The translations under genes were made by a program, and so were the position numbers. A model generated the notes under the pieces. That model saw only the letters and a list, made by a program, of their open reading frames with translations. It did no database searches and had not been told where the DNA came from. Shown one piece after another: positions 6,729-15,393 of a DNA stretch of 64,000 nucleotides. The stretch is from VXNF01 sp964291305. Lineage in GTDB: Bacteria > Actinomycetota > Acidimicrobiia > Acidimicrobiales > CATQHL01. Where the stretch lies: contig OZ219783.1 of the NCBI GenBank assembly GCA_964291305.2, positions 124,001-188,000 on the forward strand. The letters are read 5' to 3'. The stretch's first letter is position 1, and every line of letters starts with the position of its first letter.

Positions 6729-8765
6729 ATGAATCAACAGGCAGCCAACGCGACTAACGGGTCGTTGACCCTCGTTGACGAGTTCCTGCTGACTCTGCTT
6801 AACGAAGAGTCCGGCTACTTCCATCAGGTACCCGGATGGGATTTGAACTGCGCGGTCGTCGGCGCTGTTCTAGGCGAGTTGTCGCTGCGCTCGCGGATAG
6901 ACAGCGACATGGATCACTTGATCCTCCTAGAAGACTCGCCGCTCGGTGATCCCGTTCTTGATCCCATCCTGGCGAAGATTGCAGACGAACCGGGCCAAAA
7001 CAGCGTCCAGTACTGGATCGAGCGACTCGCGATCCGGGCTGAGTCGATCATCGACTTAACCCTGGAGCGCTTGGTTGGTCTAAGCGTCCTGGAGCATCAC
7101 GACGGCGACTTCTGGACACTGGCTCGCGCTGGTTGGCAGGCGAACCTCCGCGCTGGGACCGAAGAAGGTACTGCAGCCGAGTTCGTCAAGAACCGGCTTA
7201 GTAGGGTCATCTACGGGGGGGCCGGCGGGGATCTGCCCGACCCAAGAGACGCCATTATCATTTCCCTGGCTGACACCTGCGACGTGCTGCGTCTCATCTT
7301 CCAACTAGACGAAGAGACCGAAGAACGTGTTCGGCAGATCTGCAAGATCGACCTGATCGGCAGATCCATTACCGAGGCGATAACCAGTAGCGTCACCGGC
7401 CCATTGCTTCGACGCTCCTCGTTCACCAAGTCGATCCCGGTAATTCCTTTGCGCAAGGTGCTGCGACATAAACTCAGGCAAAATGGCAACTTCCCTGCGC
7501 TGTTCGCTTCGCTTGCCGAAGAACTCGGCCCGATATTCAAGATTGGAGTACCGTTTGGTAAACCTTTGATTTTCTTGTGCGGGCCACGGACGAATCGCTG
7601 GACGCACCGCCACGGCCGCTCGTATCTGAGAGCCAGAGACTATTTCGTCGACTTTGAGAAGGTCTACGGCGCTTCGGGGTTGCTTCCCGCTTTAGACGGA
7701 GCCGACCATTTCCGGCTTCGCAAGGCCATGCAGCCGGGCTACTCGCGCGGGCGGCTGGAAGGGCGGCTGGACACTCTCACCCATTACGCCCGGGCGTATA
7801 TGTCGAACTGGAAACCCGGTGATGTCCTCCCGTCGGCGCAGATGGGACGGCAAATGATCAACTCCGAACTCTCCCCCCTCTCGGTCAGCATCGAATCGCA
7901 AGACATCATCGATGATCTGATCGCGTACAAGGAACGCGCCCTTACTACCCACGTGGCCAAGGCGCTGCCCAAGTTCATGCTGAACACCCCATCCATGAGG
8001 CGTCGAGCGCCGCTTGTGAACATAGTGCTAGATCGAGTGCAGAGTGTTCACACGCCCGCCCAGCGTGAAGGATGCCCGCGAGATCTGGCCGATGAACTGC
8101 TTGGCCTGCACGCCAGCGATCCGCAGTTCCTGCCAGAGTCGAACCTGCGCTTCGCTCTATCGGCGCCGCTGCTCGCCGCTATGTATCTCGGGGATGCTCT
8201 GGCCTTCGCCGTCTACGCTATGGCTACCCAGCCCGAATTGTACGCCAAGATCCGCAGCGAGGCTGATGTCCTATACGCCGACGGCGACCCAGATCACGAT
8301 GATCTCACTGGTCCGGCCGTGGACATCACTAAGCGCTTTATCTTTGAGTGCATGCGGATGTACCCGATAGTCCCGGTGGCGATTCGCAACGTAATGAACA
8401 CGTGCGTGGTCGAGGGCTATGAACTGAGAGAGGGCTCACGGCTCCACATCTTTCAGACAGCTTCGCATTACATGAAGGACGTTTTCCCCGATCCCTGGAA
8501 GTTCGACATCGACCGCTACTTACCGTCACGTAAGGAGCATCTCAGCCCCGGATATGCCCCCTACGGGTTGGGCACTCACACCTGCCTTGGCTTCCGCTGG
8601 ATGGAGCTTCAACTGTTGGTCAACCTGTTGCTTATCGCGCGCCATTTCACGCTTGAGATTCACCCCGCAAACTATAAGTTTCGCATTAGCCCGTTGCCGT
8701 CGATGTCGCCAGACAAGAAGATGCACTTCCGGGTGGCAGAGCGCCGGCTGGAAGTGCCAGCCTGA
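6729..8765 (+). CDS. GPP34-domain / cytochrome P450 fusion protein (copy 1)
   Basis: 678 residues. Residues about 12-225 match the GPP34 (Golgi phosphoprotein 3-like) fold: LTLVDEFLLTLLNEESG, then GAVLGELSLRSRID, then the GDPVLDPILAKI segment and a helical C-terminal part. From about 240 the protein is a cytochrome P450: an E-x-x-R motif with Glu540 (FECMRMYP) and a haem loop APYGLGTHTCLGF with Cys619 as thiolate ligand. Stand-alone bacterial GPP34 proteins are common in actinobacteria and their eukaryotic relatives bind PI4P, so the N-terminal domain may bring the oxygenase to a membrane lipid; that is inference. No redox partner gene is adjacent. A homologous fusion lies at 44100-46154. It converges on the RND transporter gene, 34 bp away. 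Confidence 0.85.
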   Translation: MNQQAANATNGSLTLVDEFLLTLLNEESGYFHQVPGWDLNCAVVGAVLGELSLRSRIDSDMDHLILLEDSPLGDPVLDPILAKIADEPGQNSVQYWIERLAIRAESIIDLTLERLVGLSVLEHHDGDFWTLARAGWQANLRAGTEEGTAAEFVKNRLSRVIYGGAGGDLPDPRDAIIISLADTCDVLRLIFQLDEETEERVRQICKIDLIGRSITEAITSSVTGPLLRRSSFTKSIPVIPLRKVLRHKLRQNGNFPALFASLAEELGPIFKIGVPFGKPLIFLCGPRTNRWTHRHGRSYLRARDYFVDFEKVYGASGLLPALDGADHFRLRKAMQPGYSRGRLEGRLDTLTHYARAYMSNWKPGDVLPSAQMGRQMINSELSPLSVSIESQDIIDDLIAYKERALTTHVAKALPKFMLNTPSMRRRAPLVNIVLDRVQSVHTPAQREGCPRDLADELLGLHASDPQFLPESNLRFALSAPLLAAMYLGDALAFAVYAMATQPELYAKIRSEADVLYADGDPDHDDLTGPAVDITKRFIFECMRMYPIVPVAIRNVMNTCVVEGYELREGSRLHIFQTASHYMKDVFPDPWKFDIDRYLPSRKEHLSPGYAPYGLGTHTCLGFRWMELQLLVNLLLIARHFTLEIHPANYKFRISPLPSMSPDKKMHFRVAERRLEVPA

Positions 8766-8799
8766 GTATTAGCTGGCTAGCGACTATTACTTCGAGCTA

Positions 8800-11295
8800 T
8801 TACTTCTGGATCTCATCGGCCGCCACGTCTAAGTCGTTCCACATGCGCAGCACCTGTGAGCGCAACCGCATGTTCTGGTAAGCGCCCCAGACCGTCATCA
8901 TCGGCGGCACCAACAGAACCGACACGAGCAGCGAATAGGCGATCGACAGAGCTGCAATCACGGCGAACTGGCGCAACCCGGCCAGTGGCGAGAACACCAT
9001 CACTCCAAACCCAAATGCAGTGGTCAGCGCGGAGCCCAGTAGTGCCGAACCGGTAGTCCCAAGAGTTCGGATGGCGGCCTGCTCGGGATTTCGCAGGCGC
9101 GAGAACTCCTCCCGATAGCGGTGGATGACGTGGATGGTGTAGTCCACGCCGATACCGATAGCGAGGGCTGTGATAATCGACGTGATCAGGGAGTAAGGGA
9201 TGTCCAGCAGTGCCATGGTGCCCAAAACCCAGATCAGCACTAGAGCTATCGGCGCCACGGCGATGAACGCCAACACGGGCTTGCGCAACGTGGCCCAGAA
9301 GAAGATCGTCAGGACGCCGAGGGCAACTGCAATCGTCACCGCGGTCCCCTCGGTTTGCCCCTCGGTGATCTCGTCCTCGACGGTAACCGCAATGATGTCG
9401 CGCGACGTTGCCGTGATGTTGTTGTCGTCGCCTAACCAGAGTTGTTCGAGTTCAGGCTGGATTAGGCGGGAGCCTTCGCGAGTTCGGGTAGAAGCCGGGA
9501 ACTGCAGCAGAACGGTGTCGGGACCGTCGGGATTGTTGACCAGTCCGTGAGCCAAGGTGGCGTCGTACTCGCCGAGTCTTTCTAGGAACTCCTGCATCAA
9601 GTTGGGATCTAGCTGCAGGCCCGAAGTGGCCTCATGAAAGAGTGCTGCCAAATCTTCGTCATACTTGTCGCCCCGCTCCCCGCTGTCGCTGATCCAGTCC
9701 TCCACGAGCGATGCGTAAGATGGCTCCAACGAATCGGTCGCCGCCGTTGGGCGGCGCGACTCATCCTCTAAGGCGGCCGCCAAATCTTGAATGTTCAACA
9801 GCGTGCGGGTTTCTGTGGCCTCGACCCGGGTGATAACTCCGACCATTTCTGTGGATCCGCCGACAGAGGCATCCAGAGTGTCGATGTCTTTCAGCACGCT
9901 GCCACCCCTGGGGAGAATGTCGCGGATACTAAACTCGGACTTGAGGTCTGGGACGGCGAAACCCAGGCCTACCGAAACGGCAGCCACCGCCAAAATGTAG
10001 GGAGCAGGTTTGCGAGCCACGCTCGTTCCCAGCACTTCCGCCAGCTGCTCGACGCCGGGTAATGCCTGAGAGAGTGGGCGGGGGGCTTTCAGCTTGCCTC
10101 GCCGCTCGCGCCGGCGGTCGATGATCACTCGTCCTGCAGGCAGCAGCGTCAGCATCACCACCAAGCTCATCCCGATGCCCATAGCTGCCACCACGCCGAA
10201 GTCGCCGATCACAGTGATCGGCGAGAACAGGTTCGAGAGCATGCTCACAATCGTGGTAGCGGCGGCCAACGTCAATGGGATCGCGACGAGCCTTAGCCCT
10301 GTCCGAATGGCCGGCACCGCCGACTGGCCGTCGAGCCGTTGCTCTCGATAGTGCGAGACGGCTTGGATGGCGTAGTCCACTGTGAGGCTGATAGCGATGA
10401 TTGGCACCATGCCCGAAAGGGAGCTAGGTGGGCCAATCCAATCCAGGCCGTCGGGCCCCAGCCAGCCCTCCGCTCCAACCACCCAGACGATGGCGAAGAT
10501 GAGCCCCAACATGGTTAGCAGCGCATCGGAGAACGAGCGCATAAACAGCAGGACCAACAACGCGATCGTCAGCAGCGCCAACCCGATCAGCGCTGTCATA
10601 CCCTCCTCGGTGGCCTTCAAGTACTCGTCTTCGAGCACGACGAAAGAGATGCTGCTGGCGTCCAGCGGACCTTCGGCGGCGCTCGCCAGCTGCTTGACCC
10701 GGCGCTCAGCCTCGGCGACCGTGTCGTCGCCCGTATCGATTAGACGCACGGTGCCTACGGCGACCTCGGTGCCGTCATCATCTATGCCGGTCAAATCGTC
10801 CAACACCTCGCCGATATCCGACTCGTTGACGGTGGCGTCTATTTCCGCTTGGGTGACCGAATCGAAGTCGTCCACCCCGAGCGTCAAGCCGATCAGTGTC
10901 GAGGGGGTGACCACCGGGCTGCCCGTGGCTAGGAGATCCTCAACCGCCGGGTCGAAGAGGATCTCATCTACCAGGGCGTCCATCTGAGCCAGCCCGTCGA
11001 CGGTGAGCGCCTCGCCCCGGAAGATCAGCGTCACAACCCGGATCTCGCCGGTGCTGCTGAATAACTCGTCGATCTCCTCGATCGCCGCCACAATGGGGCT
11101 ATCGGGTGGCAGGAAGTCCTCTGTCTCCGCTGGGGCTGTCCGTCTTGTTGCCCCCATCCCCAACAGCACAGTCACGAGGACCACGATGAGGATCGTCAGG
11201 TAAGGGCGGACGGTTACTAGCCGACTGAACCTATCTAGCAGTCGCTCCACGGAACGGCATTCTATTAGGACACTGTCGCCCGTGGCGGGTGTCAC
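8800..11295 (-). CDS. RND/MMPL-family transporter
   Basis: 831 residues with the duplicated RND layout: one N-terminal membrane helix, a large extracytoplasmic loop, a five-helix block at about 235-400, then a second helix, loop and helix block ending near 815. VDYAIQAVSHYREQR and GVDYTIHVIHRYREEF are the paired GxxxDY-type helix-4 signatures of MMPL/SSD exporters. Such proteins move lipids or hydrophobic compounds using the proton gradient; no substrate can be read from sequence. The longest frame starts at GTG 11295, but the GTG at about 11250 (VERLLDRFSRL) is an equally plausible start. The Rieske oxygenase gene lies just upstream on the same strand, so the two may be co-transcribed. Confidence 0.8.
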   Translation of the reverse strand: MTPATGDSVLIECRSVERLLDRFSRLVTVRPYLTILIVVLVTVLLGMGATRRTAPAETEDFLPPDSPIVAAIEEIDELFSSTGEIRVVTLIFRGEALTVDGLAQMDALVDEILFDPAVEDLLATGSPVVTPSTLIGLTLGVDDFDSVTQAEIDATVNESDIGEVLDDLTGIDDDGTEVAVGTVRLIDTGDDTVAEAERRVKQLASAAEGPLDASSISFVVLEDEYLKATEEGMTALIGLALLTIALLVLLFMRSFSDALLTMLGLIFAIVWVVGAEGWLGPDGLDWIGPPSSLSGMVPIIAISLTVDYAIQAVSHYREQRLDGQSAVPAIRTGLRLVAIPLTLAAATTIVSMLSNLFSPITVIGDFGVVAAMGIGMSLVVMLTLLPAGRVIIDRRRERRGKLKAPRPLSQALPGVEQLAEVLGTSVARKPAPYILAVAAVSVGLGFAVPDLKSEFSIRDILPRGGSVLKDIDTLDASVGGSTEMVGVITRVEATETRTLLNIQDLAAALEDESRRPTAATDSLEPSYASLVEDWISDSGERGDKYDEDLAALFHEATSGLQLDPNLMQEFLERLGEYDATLAHGLVNNPDGPDTVLLQFPASTRTREGSRLIQPELEQLWLGDDNNITATSRDIIAVTVEDEITEGQTEGTAVTIAVALGVLTIFFWATLRKPVLAFIAVAPIALVLIWVLGTMALLDIPYSLITSIITALAIGIGVDYTIHVIHRYREEFSRLRNPEQAAIRTLGTTGSALLGSALTTAFGFGVMVFSPLAGLRQFAVIAALSIAYSLLVSVLLVPPMMTVWGAYQNMRLRSQVLRMWNDLDVAADEIQK

Positions 11296-11351
11296 AGGTT
11301 CGGGGGCGCAAAGCGTCGGCCAGATTGGAGGCGCGAGGCTGCTTGTTGACG

Positions 11352-12362
11352 TCAGTCAGCGCGATTCGAGTCAGCGTAGAACTGGGAACAGTACGCTCGG
11401 AACTGCATAATCTCGCCGTCAGAACGGCAAAGACGAGGGCGACGGAGATGCTGCTTGTTGCCCCAAATGATCACGTCTTGGCGAGCATCGTGCGTTTGGA
11501 GAATCATCAGAACCTGATTCAGGCTAGCGGCGCGCAGCTTTAGCGGCAGGAAGCCCAGACCTAAGATGGGTCGCTTCGGGTTGCGCAGCTCTCGTATCTG
11601 TGAGCACATCGAAAGATCTATCTGGATGCCGTCGACCGGTGTCGCCAGGACCCAGATGCGCATGTCCATTCCGATCGTGTGCTCGTGCACCTCTACGAAG
11701 GAGTAGCCCAACCCGAATACATGAGCGCAGGCAGCGAATTCGAGCGAAACGATGGACCTGCCGGCGATTCTGCGGGTGCTGGTGAAGTTGAAACGGCTTT
11801 GAAGATAGGGCCCGTCAATGGTGATTTTGTCGACGCGTTCCACCTTTTCGTAGCCGTGCACATGCCAGAAGTGGGCTATGTCTACTGAGTTCTCGGATGT
11901 CTCTTGGGGGTGGCCGACTAGGCGCATCGTTTTTGTCTTCAACGTGCACCAGCCTTTCTGGTCCGGCGCTTCTTCCGGCAGGTGCCAACGCGGCTCGTCT
12001 CTGTTGATTCCCCACCAGGCGAAGATCATCCCGGCGACCTCCCGCGTCTCGAAGACCCGCAACCGGGCGGCCTTAGGCGCGGGTGCAAATGGAGTAGCAA
12101 CGCACTGCCCCGAGGTGTCGAACTCGAAGCCATGGAAAGGGCAAATCAGCCGATCCTCACAGAGGCGACCGCCGGCTGCGGGTCGCAAGTCGGCACCGAG
12201 GTGCGGACAGTAGGCCTCGGCTGCGCACACGTTGCCTGCTTTGTCGCCCCAGATGACAATTTTTTGCCCCATCCAAGTCTTCTGAATGAGCTTGTCCTTC
12301 AGCAAAGCACGACGACTAGTGAGGAAGTACCAGCCCTCCGGGAATGGGTCAAGCGATGTCAC
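11352..12362 (-). CDS. Rieske-type aromatic/steroid ring oxygenase, alpha subunit
   Basis: 336 residues from GTG 12362. The Rieske [2Fe-2S] motif is complete: Cys52-x-His54 (YCPHLGAD) and Cys74-x2-His77 (CPFHGFEFD). The mononuclear iron motif ENSVDIAHFWHVHGYE places Asn158, Asp161, His164 and His169. The short length and layout resemble KshA-type (3-ketosteroid 9-alpha-hydroxylase) and related non-dioxygenase Rieske oxygenases; the substrate is not determined. I chose GTG 12362 over the longer frame to 12731 because similarity begins at DPFPEGWY and AGGAG lies just upstream. This leaves only 18 bp to the divergent lipoprotein gene. No reductase component is present here. Confidence 0.85.
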   Translation of the reverse strand: MTSLDPFPEGWYFLTSRRALLKDKLIQKTWMGQKIVIWGDKAGNVCAAEAYCPHLGADLRPAAGGRLCEDRLICPFHGFEFDTSGQCVATPFAPAPKAARLRVFETREVAGMIFAWWGINRDEPRWHLPEEAPDQKGWCTLKTKTMRLVGHPQETSENSVDIAHFWHVHGYEKVERVDKITIDGPYLQSRFNFTSTRRIAGRSIVSLEFAACAHVFGLGYSFVEVHEHTIGMDMRIWVLATPVDGIQIDLSMCSQIRELRNPKRPILGLGFLPLKLRAASLNQVLMILQTHDARQDVIIWGNKQHLRRPRLCRSDGEIMQFRAYCSQFYADSNRAD

Positions 12363-12380
12363 CGCTCCTAACGTAGCGTT

Positions 12381-14045
12381 ATGGCTGTGCGCCGAATGGG
12401 TCTGATCGTCGGTGTTTTGGTTCTGCTGGCAGCAGGCTGTTCGAATGGCACTACGAGTTCCCAGCCGCCGGATTCCGCCCCGGAGGTTGCGGACACTCAG
12501 CCGGCCGGCGATAGCGAGTTGGAATCTGCTCCCGTTGAGCTGCCGCCCGCCGGCAGCGACGAAGGATCCAGCGATGCGGCTGGTGCCCCCCCAGCACCAC
12601 CGGCTGCTGACGGTGAACCAGACGAGGAAGTCGTGGATTTGCGGCTTGCCGAGGGCGCAAGAGCAGATCAGGGACTCGTGGAACCGCAGCCGCCGGCTCC
12701 GGAGCCCGAGCCCGAGGTTGCCCCGCTGCACCCAGCCGAGCGCGGCGCCCTGCGGAACTTCCGCGGCTACGAGTTCCCGCTCGCCCCCGCCGCGCCGGCA
12801 GGACCGCTAAAGGAATCCGCTGTCGTTGACCTGGAGACGATCTGGGCGGGCCTCGCTGGCGAGATTGACGTTGCCGCGATTGCTGGGTTGGGGCAGTCTG
12901 GCGATGCCCGACTGGCTTGGATCCTCTCGGATTTGCTTAGGTTCTTCTATCTCGGTGAGGTCCACGAGGCGGCGGTGGCGGCGTTTGAGGCTCTAACGGG
13001 TGTGAGCTTGGCCGAGGATCCGGTTTCTGCCCGGAGCCCATGGCAATCGGTCACCGATCACCTAATCGCATGGGACTTGCCCGCCTTTGACGACTATGCC
13101 GGCTACAAGAGGCGGCTGTTCACCCTGGTCGAGCCGGGCTGGCAACCGTTCTTCGAGGATCCCGAAGCCACTATCGACTGGCGGCTGCTGAGCTGGGGCG
13201 GAGTGCGCATAGACGACCGGCCGCTGGGCGACTCTAACCCGTGTCCCCGGGGCTGTATCCCAGCCCTCGACGACCCGCCGGTGACCGACACCTCAGGCGG
13301 CTCTTGGTATCCCGACGACGCCATTGTCTTTGCCCTCAACATCGGTGGCGAGACTCGGGCGTACCCACGGAACATCATGGAAGTCCACGAGATGGTCAAC
13401 GACACGCTCGGGGACCGTAGGATCGGCTTCACCTACTGCACGCTGTGCGGCTCGGCCCAGGCCTACTTCACCGACGACGTTCCCGAGGGCACCGAGACGC
13501 CCGTATTGCGAACCTCGGGACTGCTGTCGCGATCCAATAAAGTTATGTACGACCTCATCACCAAGTCGGTCTTTGACGCGTTCACCGGCGAGGCCCTCTC
13601 GGGGCCGCTGCGCCAGCGGGGAGTCGTCTTGCACCAGGCGACTGTGGTGACCACCACCTGGGGTGAGTGGAAAGCTGCCCATCCCGAGACGACGATCGTT
13701 GCTTCCGACGGCGGGATCGGCCGTAGTTACCCGCTGAACCCGCTGGGTAGCCGGGACGCGGGCGGGCCGATCTTCCCAATCGGTGACGTTGACGAGCGGC
13801 TAGGGGTGCACGACCAGGTCTTCGGCGTGGTGTTGGGAGACGGTACACCTGTGGCGTTCCCGGTCGAGGCGGCGGCGGAAGCCCTTAAAGAGGGTGCTCT
13901 GGTAGAGCTAGCAGGTGTCAGCCTGAGCCTCGACGGCGGCGGACTGCGCGCCAGCGACGCTGAGGGCGAAGAGATTGAAGGTCACCAGGCTTTCTGGTTT
14001 GCCTGGAGCCAATTCATGCCCCAGACCCTGCTTTGGCAGCCCTAG
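12381..14045 (+). CDS. DUF3179-domain lipoprotein
   Basis: 554 residues. The N-terminus is a lipoprotein signal peptide with lipobox LLAAGC and modified Cys20. Residues 25-120 are Pro/Glu/Ala-rich linker. The C-terminal part matches DUF3179: TDTSGGSWYPDDAIVFAL, AYPRNIMEVHEMVND, GFTYCTLCGSAQAY and TWGEWKAAHPET. The CTLCGS cysteine pair is characteristic of the family. Function is unknown; the protein is expected on the outer face of the membrane. ATG 12381 lacks a clear ribosome binding site, so a leaderless transcript or the ATG at 12396 is possible. Its stop overlaps the stop of the convergent next gene in a shared CTAG. Confidence 0.75.
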   Translation: MAVRRMGLIVGVLVLLAAGCSNGTTSSQPPDSAPEVADTQPAGDSELESAPVELPPAGSDEGSSDAAGAPPAPPAADGEPDEEVVDLRLAEGARADQGLVEPQPPAPEPEPEVAPLHPAERGALRNFRGYEFPLAPAAPAGPLKESAVVDLETIWAGLAGEIDVAAIAGLGQSGDARLAWILSDLLRFFYLGEVHEAAVAAFEALTGVSLAEDPVSARSPWQSVTDHLIAWDLPAFDDYAGYKRRLFTLVEPGWQPFFEDPEATIDWRLLSWGGVRIDDRPLGDSNPCPRGCIPALDDPPVTDTSGGSWYPDDAIVFALNIGGETRAYPRNIMEVHEMVNDTLGDRRIGFTYCTLCGSAQAYFTDDVPEGTETPVLRTSGLLSRSNKVMYDLITKSVFDAFTGEALSGPLRQRGVVLHQATVVTTTWGEWKAAHPETTIVASDGGIGRSYPLNPLGSRDAGGPIFPIGDVDERLGVHDQVFGVVLGDGTPVAFPVEAAAEALKEGALVELAGVSLSLDGGGLRASDAEGEEIEGHQAFWFAWSQFMPQTLLWQP

Positions 14046-15109
14046 GCGGCGAGGGGGCGGCCGAAGGGGAGCTTGTCCCTCCAAGTAGCCAGAAAGCTCT
14101 CGGCGTGCTGACAGGCGCCCAAAAAAGCGCCCCCGGGGTGGCTGGCAGTCTCCTGCACTAAGTCCTCGATGGCCGAAACAGCTGCAGCCTGAATTGCTTC
14201 AACCGTGACGGCGGCGCCTTCGAGGCCAGCTAACTCGCTGGGCCAGGCGGCGAACAGCGGCCCGGCTAGGCAGACGAAGTCAGCTAGCACCAGAGCGCCC
14301 GCGGTCTGCAGCATCACCAGCGCGCGCGTCGTGACGGGGATGGGGTGCAGGCATCCCACGGCTGTCAATGGCCTCAGGCTGGCGGCCACACCGTGGTTGA
14401 GGGTGCCCATCTTCGAGCCCACCAACAGGACATCCTCAGCAGCTCCCCAGATATCGCCCGGCTCCGAGTAAGGGATGTCTAGGTGTTGCACGAAGTCGGC
14501 TCCGTGGCTGGCCCAAGCCTCAGCAACAGCAGTTGTATCTAGCCCGTCACTACTGGCGGCACAGAACCCCTTCTCGCTGGCGACTCCGGCTATTGCGGCG
14601 CCTCGCTCAGCGGCAGCTTGTGCTGCGGCCACGCCCGCCGGCCCACAGCCTTCGATCGCCAGGCGCCGCCCTTCCAGGCCGCCCAGGGCTGTGGCCACTG
14701 CGGCCACTGCCCCGAAGCCGGTCAGGCGGTCGGCCAGACTGACTCCCCCGCTGGTGTTGAATCGGACGGGATGGCGCGGGTCGTGGGCCTGCAGCGGGGC
14801 CAGGTCGCCGTCGCTGAGACCCTTGCCGGCATCGGGCAGGAACTCGCCGGTAGAGACCCAGGGTTCGCACTCGGCGACGAAACTCTCAACAGCCGCGGCG
14901 CGGCCCTCGGGACGGGCGTTGATACCACCAGAGGCTCCAGAGCGGCGCATCCCCAGCGAGGCGAACGTGTAGCTGGCCGACCGGGCTAGTTCCTTAGCCC
15001 CGCTCTGCAGGATCTTGGGCGCCAACCGCACCAGCCCGGAAGACCCGGGAGCGTCGTCTAGATCGATAAAAACAAAGCCGTCGGTGCCTGAGAGCTTGCG
15101 CAGTCCCAT
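14042..15109 (-). CDS. Glu/Leu/Phe/Val dehydrogenase-like protein, atypical
   Basis: 355 residues. The second half is a Rossmann domain of the amino-acid dehydrogenase family: GFGAVAAVATALGGLEGRR, then EGCGPAGVAAAQ in place of the usual GFGNVG, then SDGLDTTAVAEA and VLADFVCLAGP where family members have a D-x-LANAGG segment. The first half has ELARSASYTFASLGMRRSG. Where functional glutamate dehydrogenases have the GGxKGG loop with substrate-binding lysine, this protein reads RSGASGGI and lacks the lysine. It may therefore be a divergent or non-catalytic member. The ATG overlaps the stop of xseB (TGATG), so it is translated with the exonuclease VII operon. Confidence 0.65.
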   Translation of the reverse strand: MGLRKLSGTDGFVFIDLDDAPGSSGLVRLAPKILQSGAKELARSASYTFASLGMRRSGASGGINARPEGRAAAVESFVAECEPWVSTGEFLPDAGKGLSDGDLAPLQAHDPRHPVRFNTSGGVSLADRLTGFGAVAAVATALGGLEGRRLAIEGCGPAGVAAAQAAAERGAAIAGVASEKGFCAASSDGLDTTAVAEAWASHGADFVQHLDIPYSEPGDIWGAAEDVLLVGSKMGTLNHGVAASLRPLTAVGCLHPIPVTTRALVMLQTAGALVLADFVCLAGPLFAAWPSELAGLEGAAVTVEAIQAAAVSAIEDLVQETASHPGGAFLGACQHAESFLATWRDKLPFGRPLAA

Positions 15110-15393
15110 CAGCCTGCCGCTGGGTATTTGCCGCCCGCCTTGACATCCTCGGGGGTTGTCTCTGGCGTTTCTGTCAAGTCTTCCAGACCGGCCACTATCT
15201 CGCTGACCTGCGTCTCAGCCGCTACGAGACGCTCACGGCAGAAGCGCAGCAACTCGGCGGCCCGTTCCACGTGCTCCGCTAGCGCGTCCACATCCACATC
15301 AGGAGCTTCTAAGGCGGTGAGAATGCTCTGCAACTCGGCCATGGCGGCCGCGTAGCTGTCGGCAAGAGCCTGCTCGTCGGTACCCTCAGTCAT
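15109..15393 (-). CDS. xseB: Exodeoxyribonuclease VII small subunit
   Basis: 94 residues from ATG 15393. Short helical protein with YAAAMAELQSILTALE followed by VDVDALAEHVERAAELL and a second helix, matching the helical hairpin of XseB. It is longer than usual because of an acidic and Pro/Thr-rich tail. Exonuclease VII degrades single-stranded DNA from both ends. The start overlaps the xseA stop by 8 bp and the stop overlaps the next gene by one base, indicating translational coupling. Confidence 0.9.
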   Translation of the reverse strand: MTEGTDEQALADSYAAAMAELQSILTALEAPDVDVDALAEHVERAAELLRFCRERLVAAETQVSEIVAGLEDLTETPETTPEDVKAGGKYPAAG

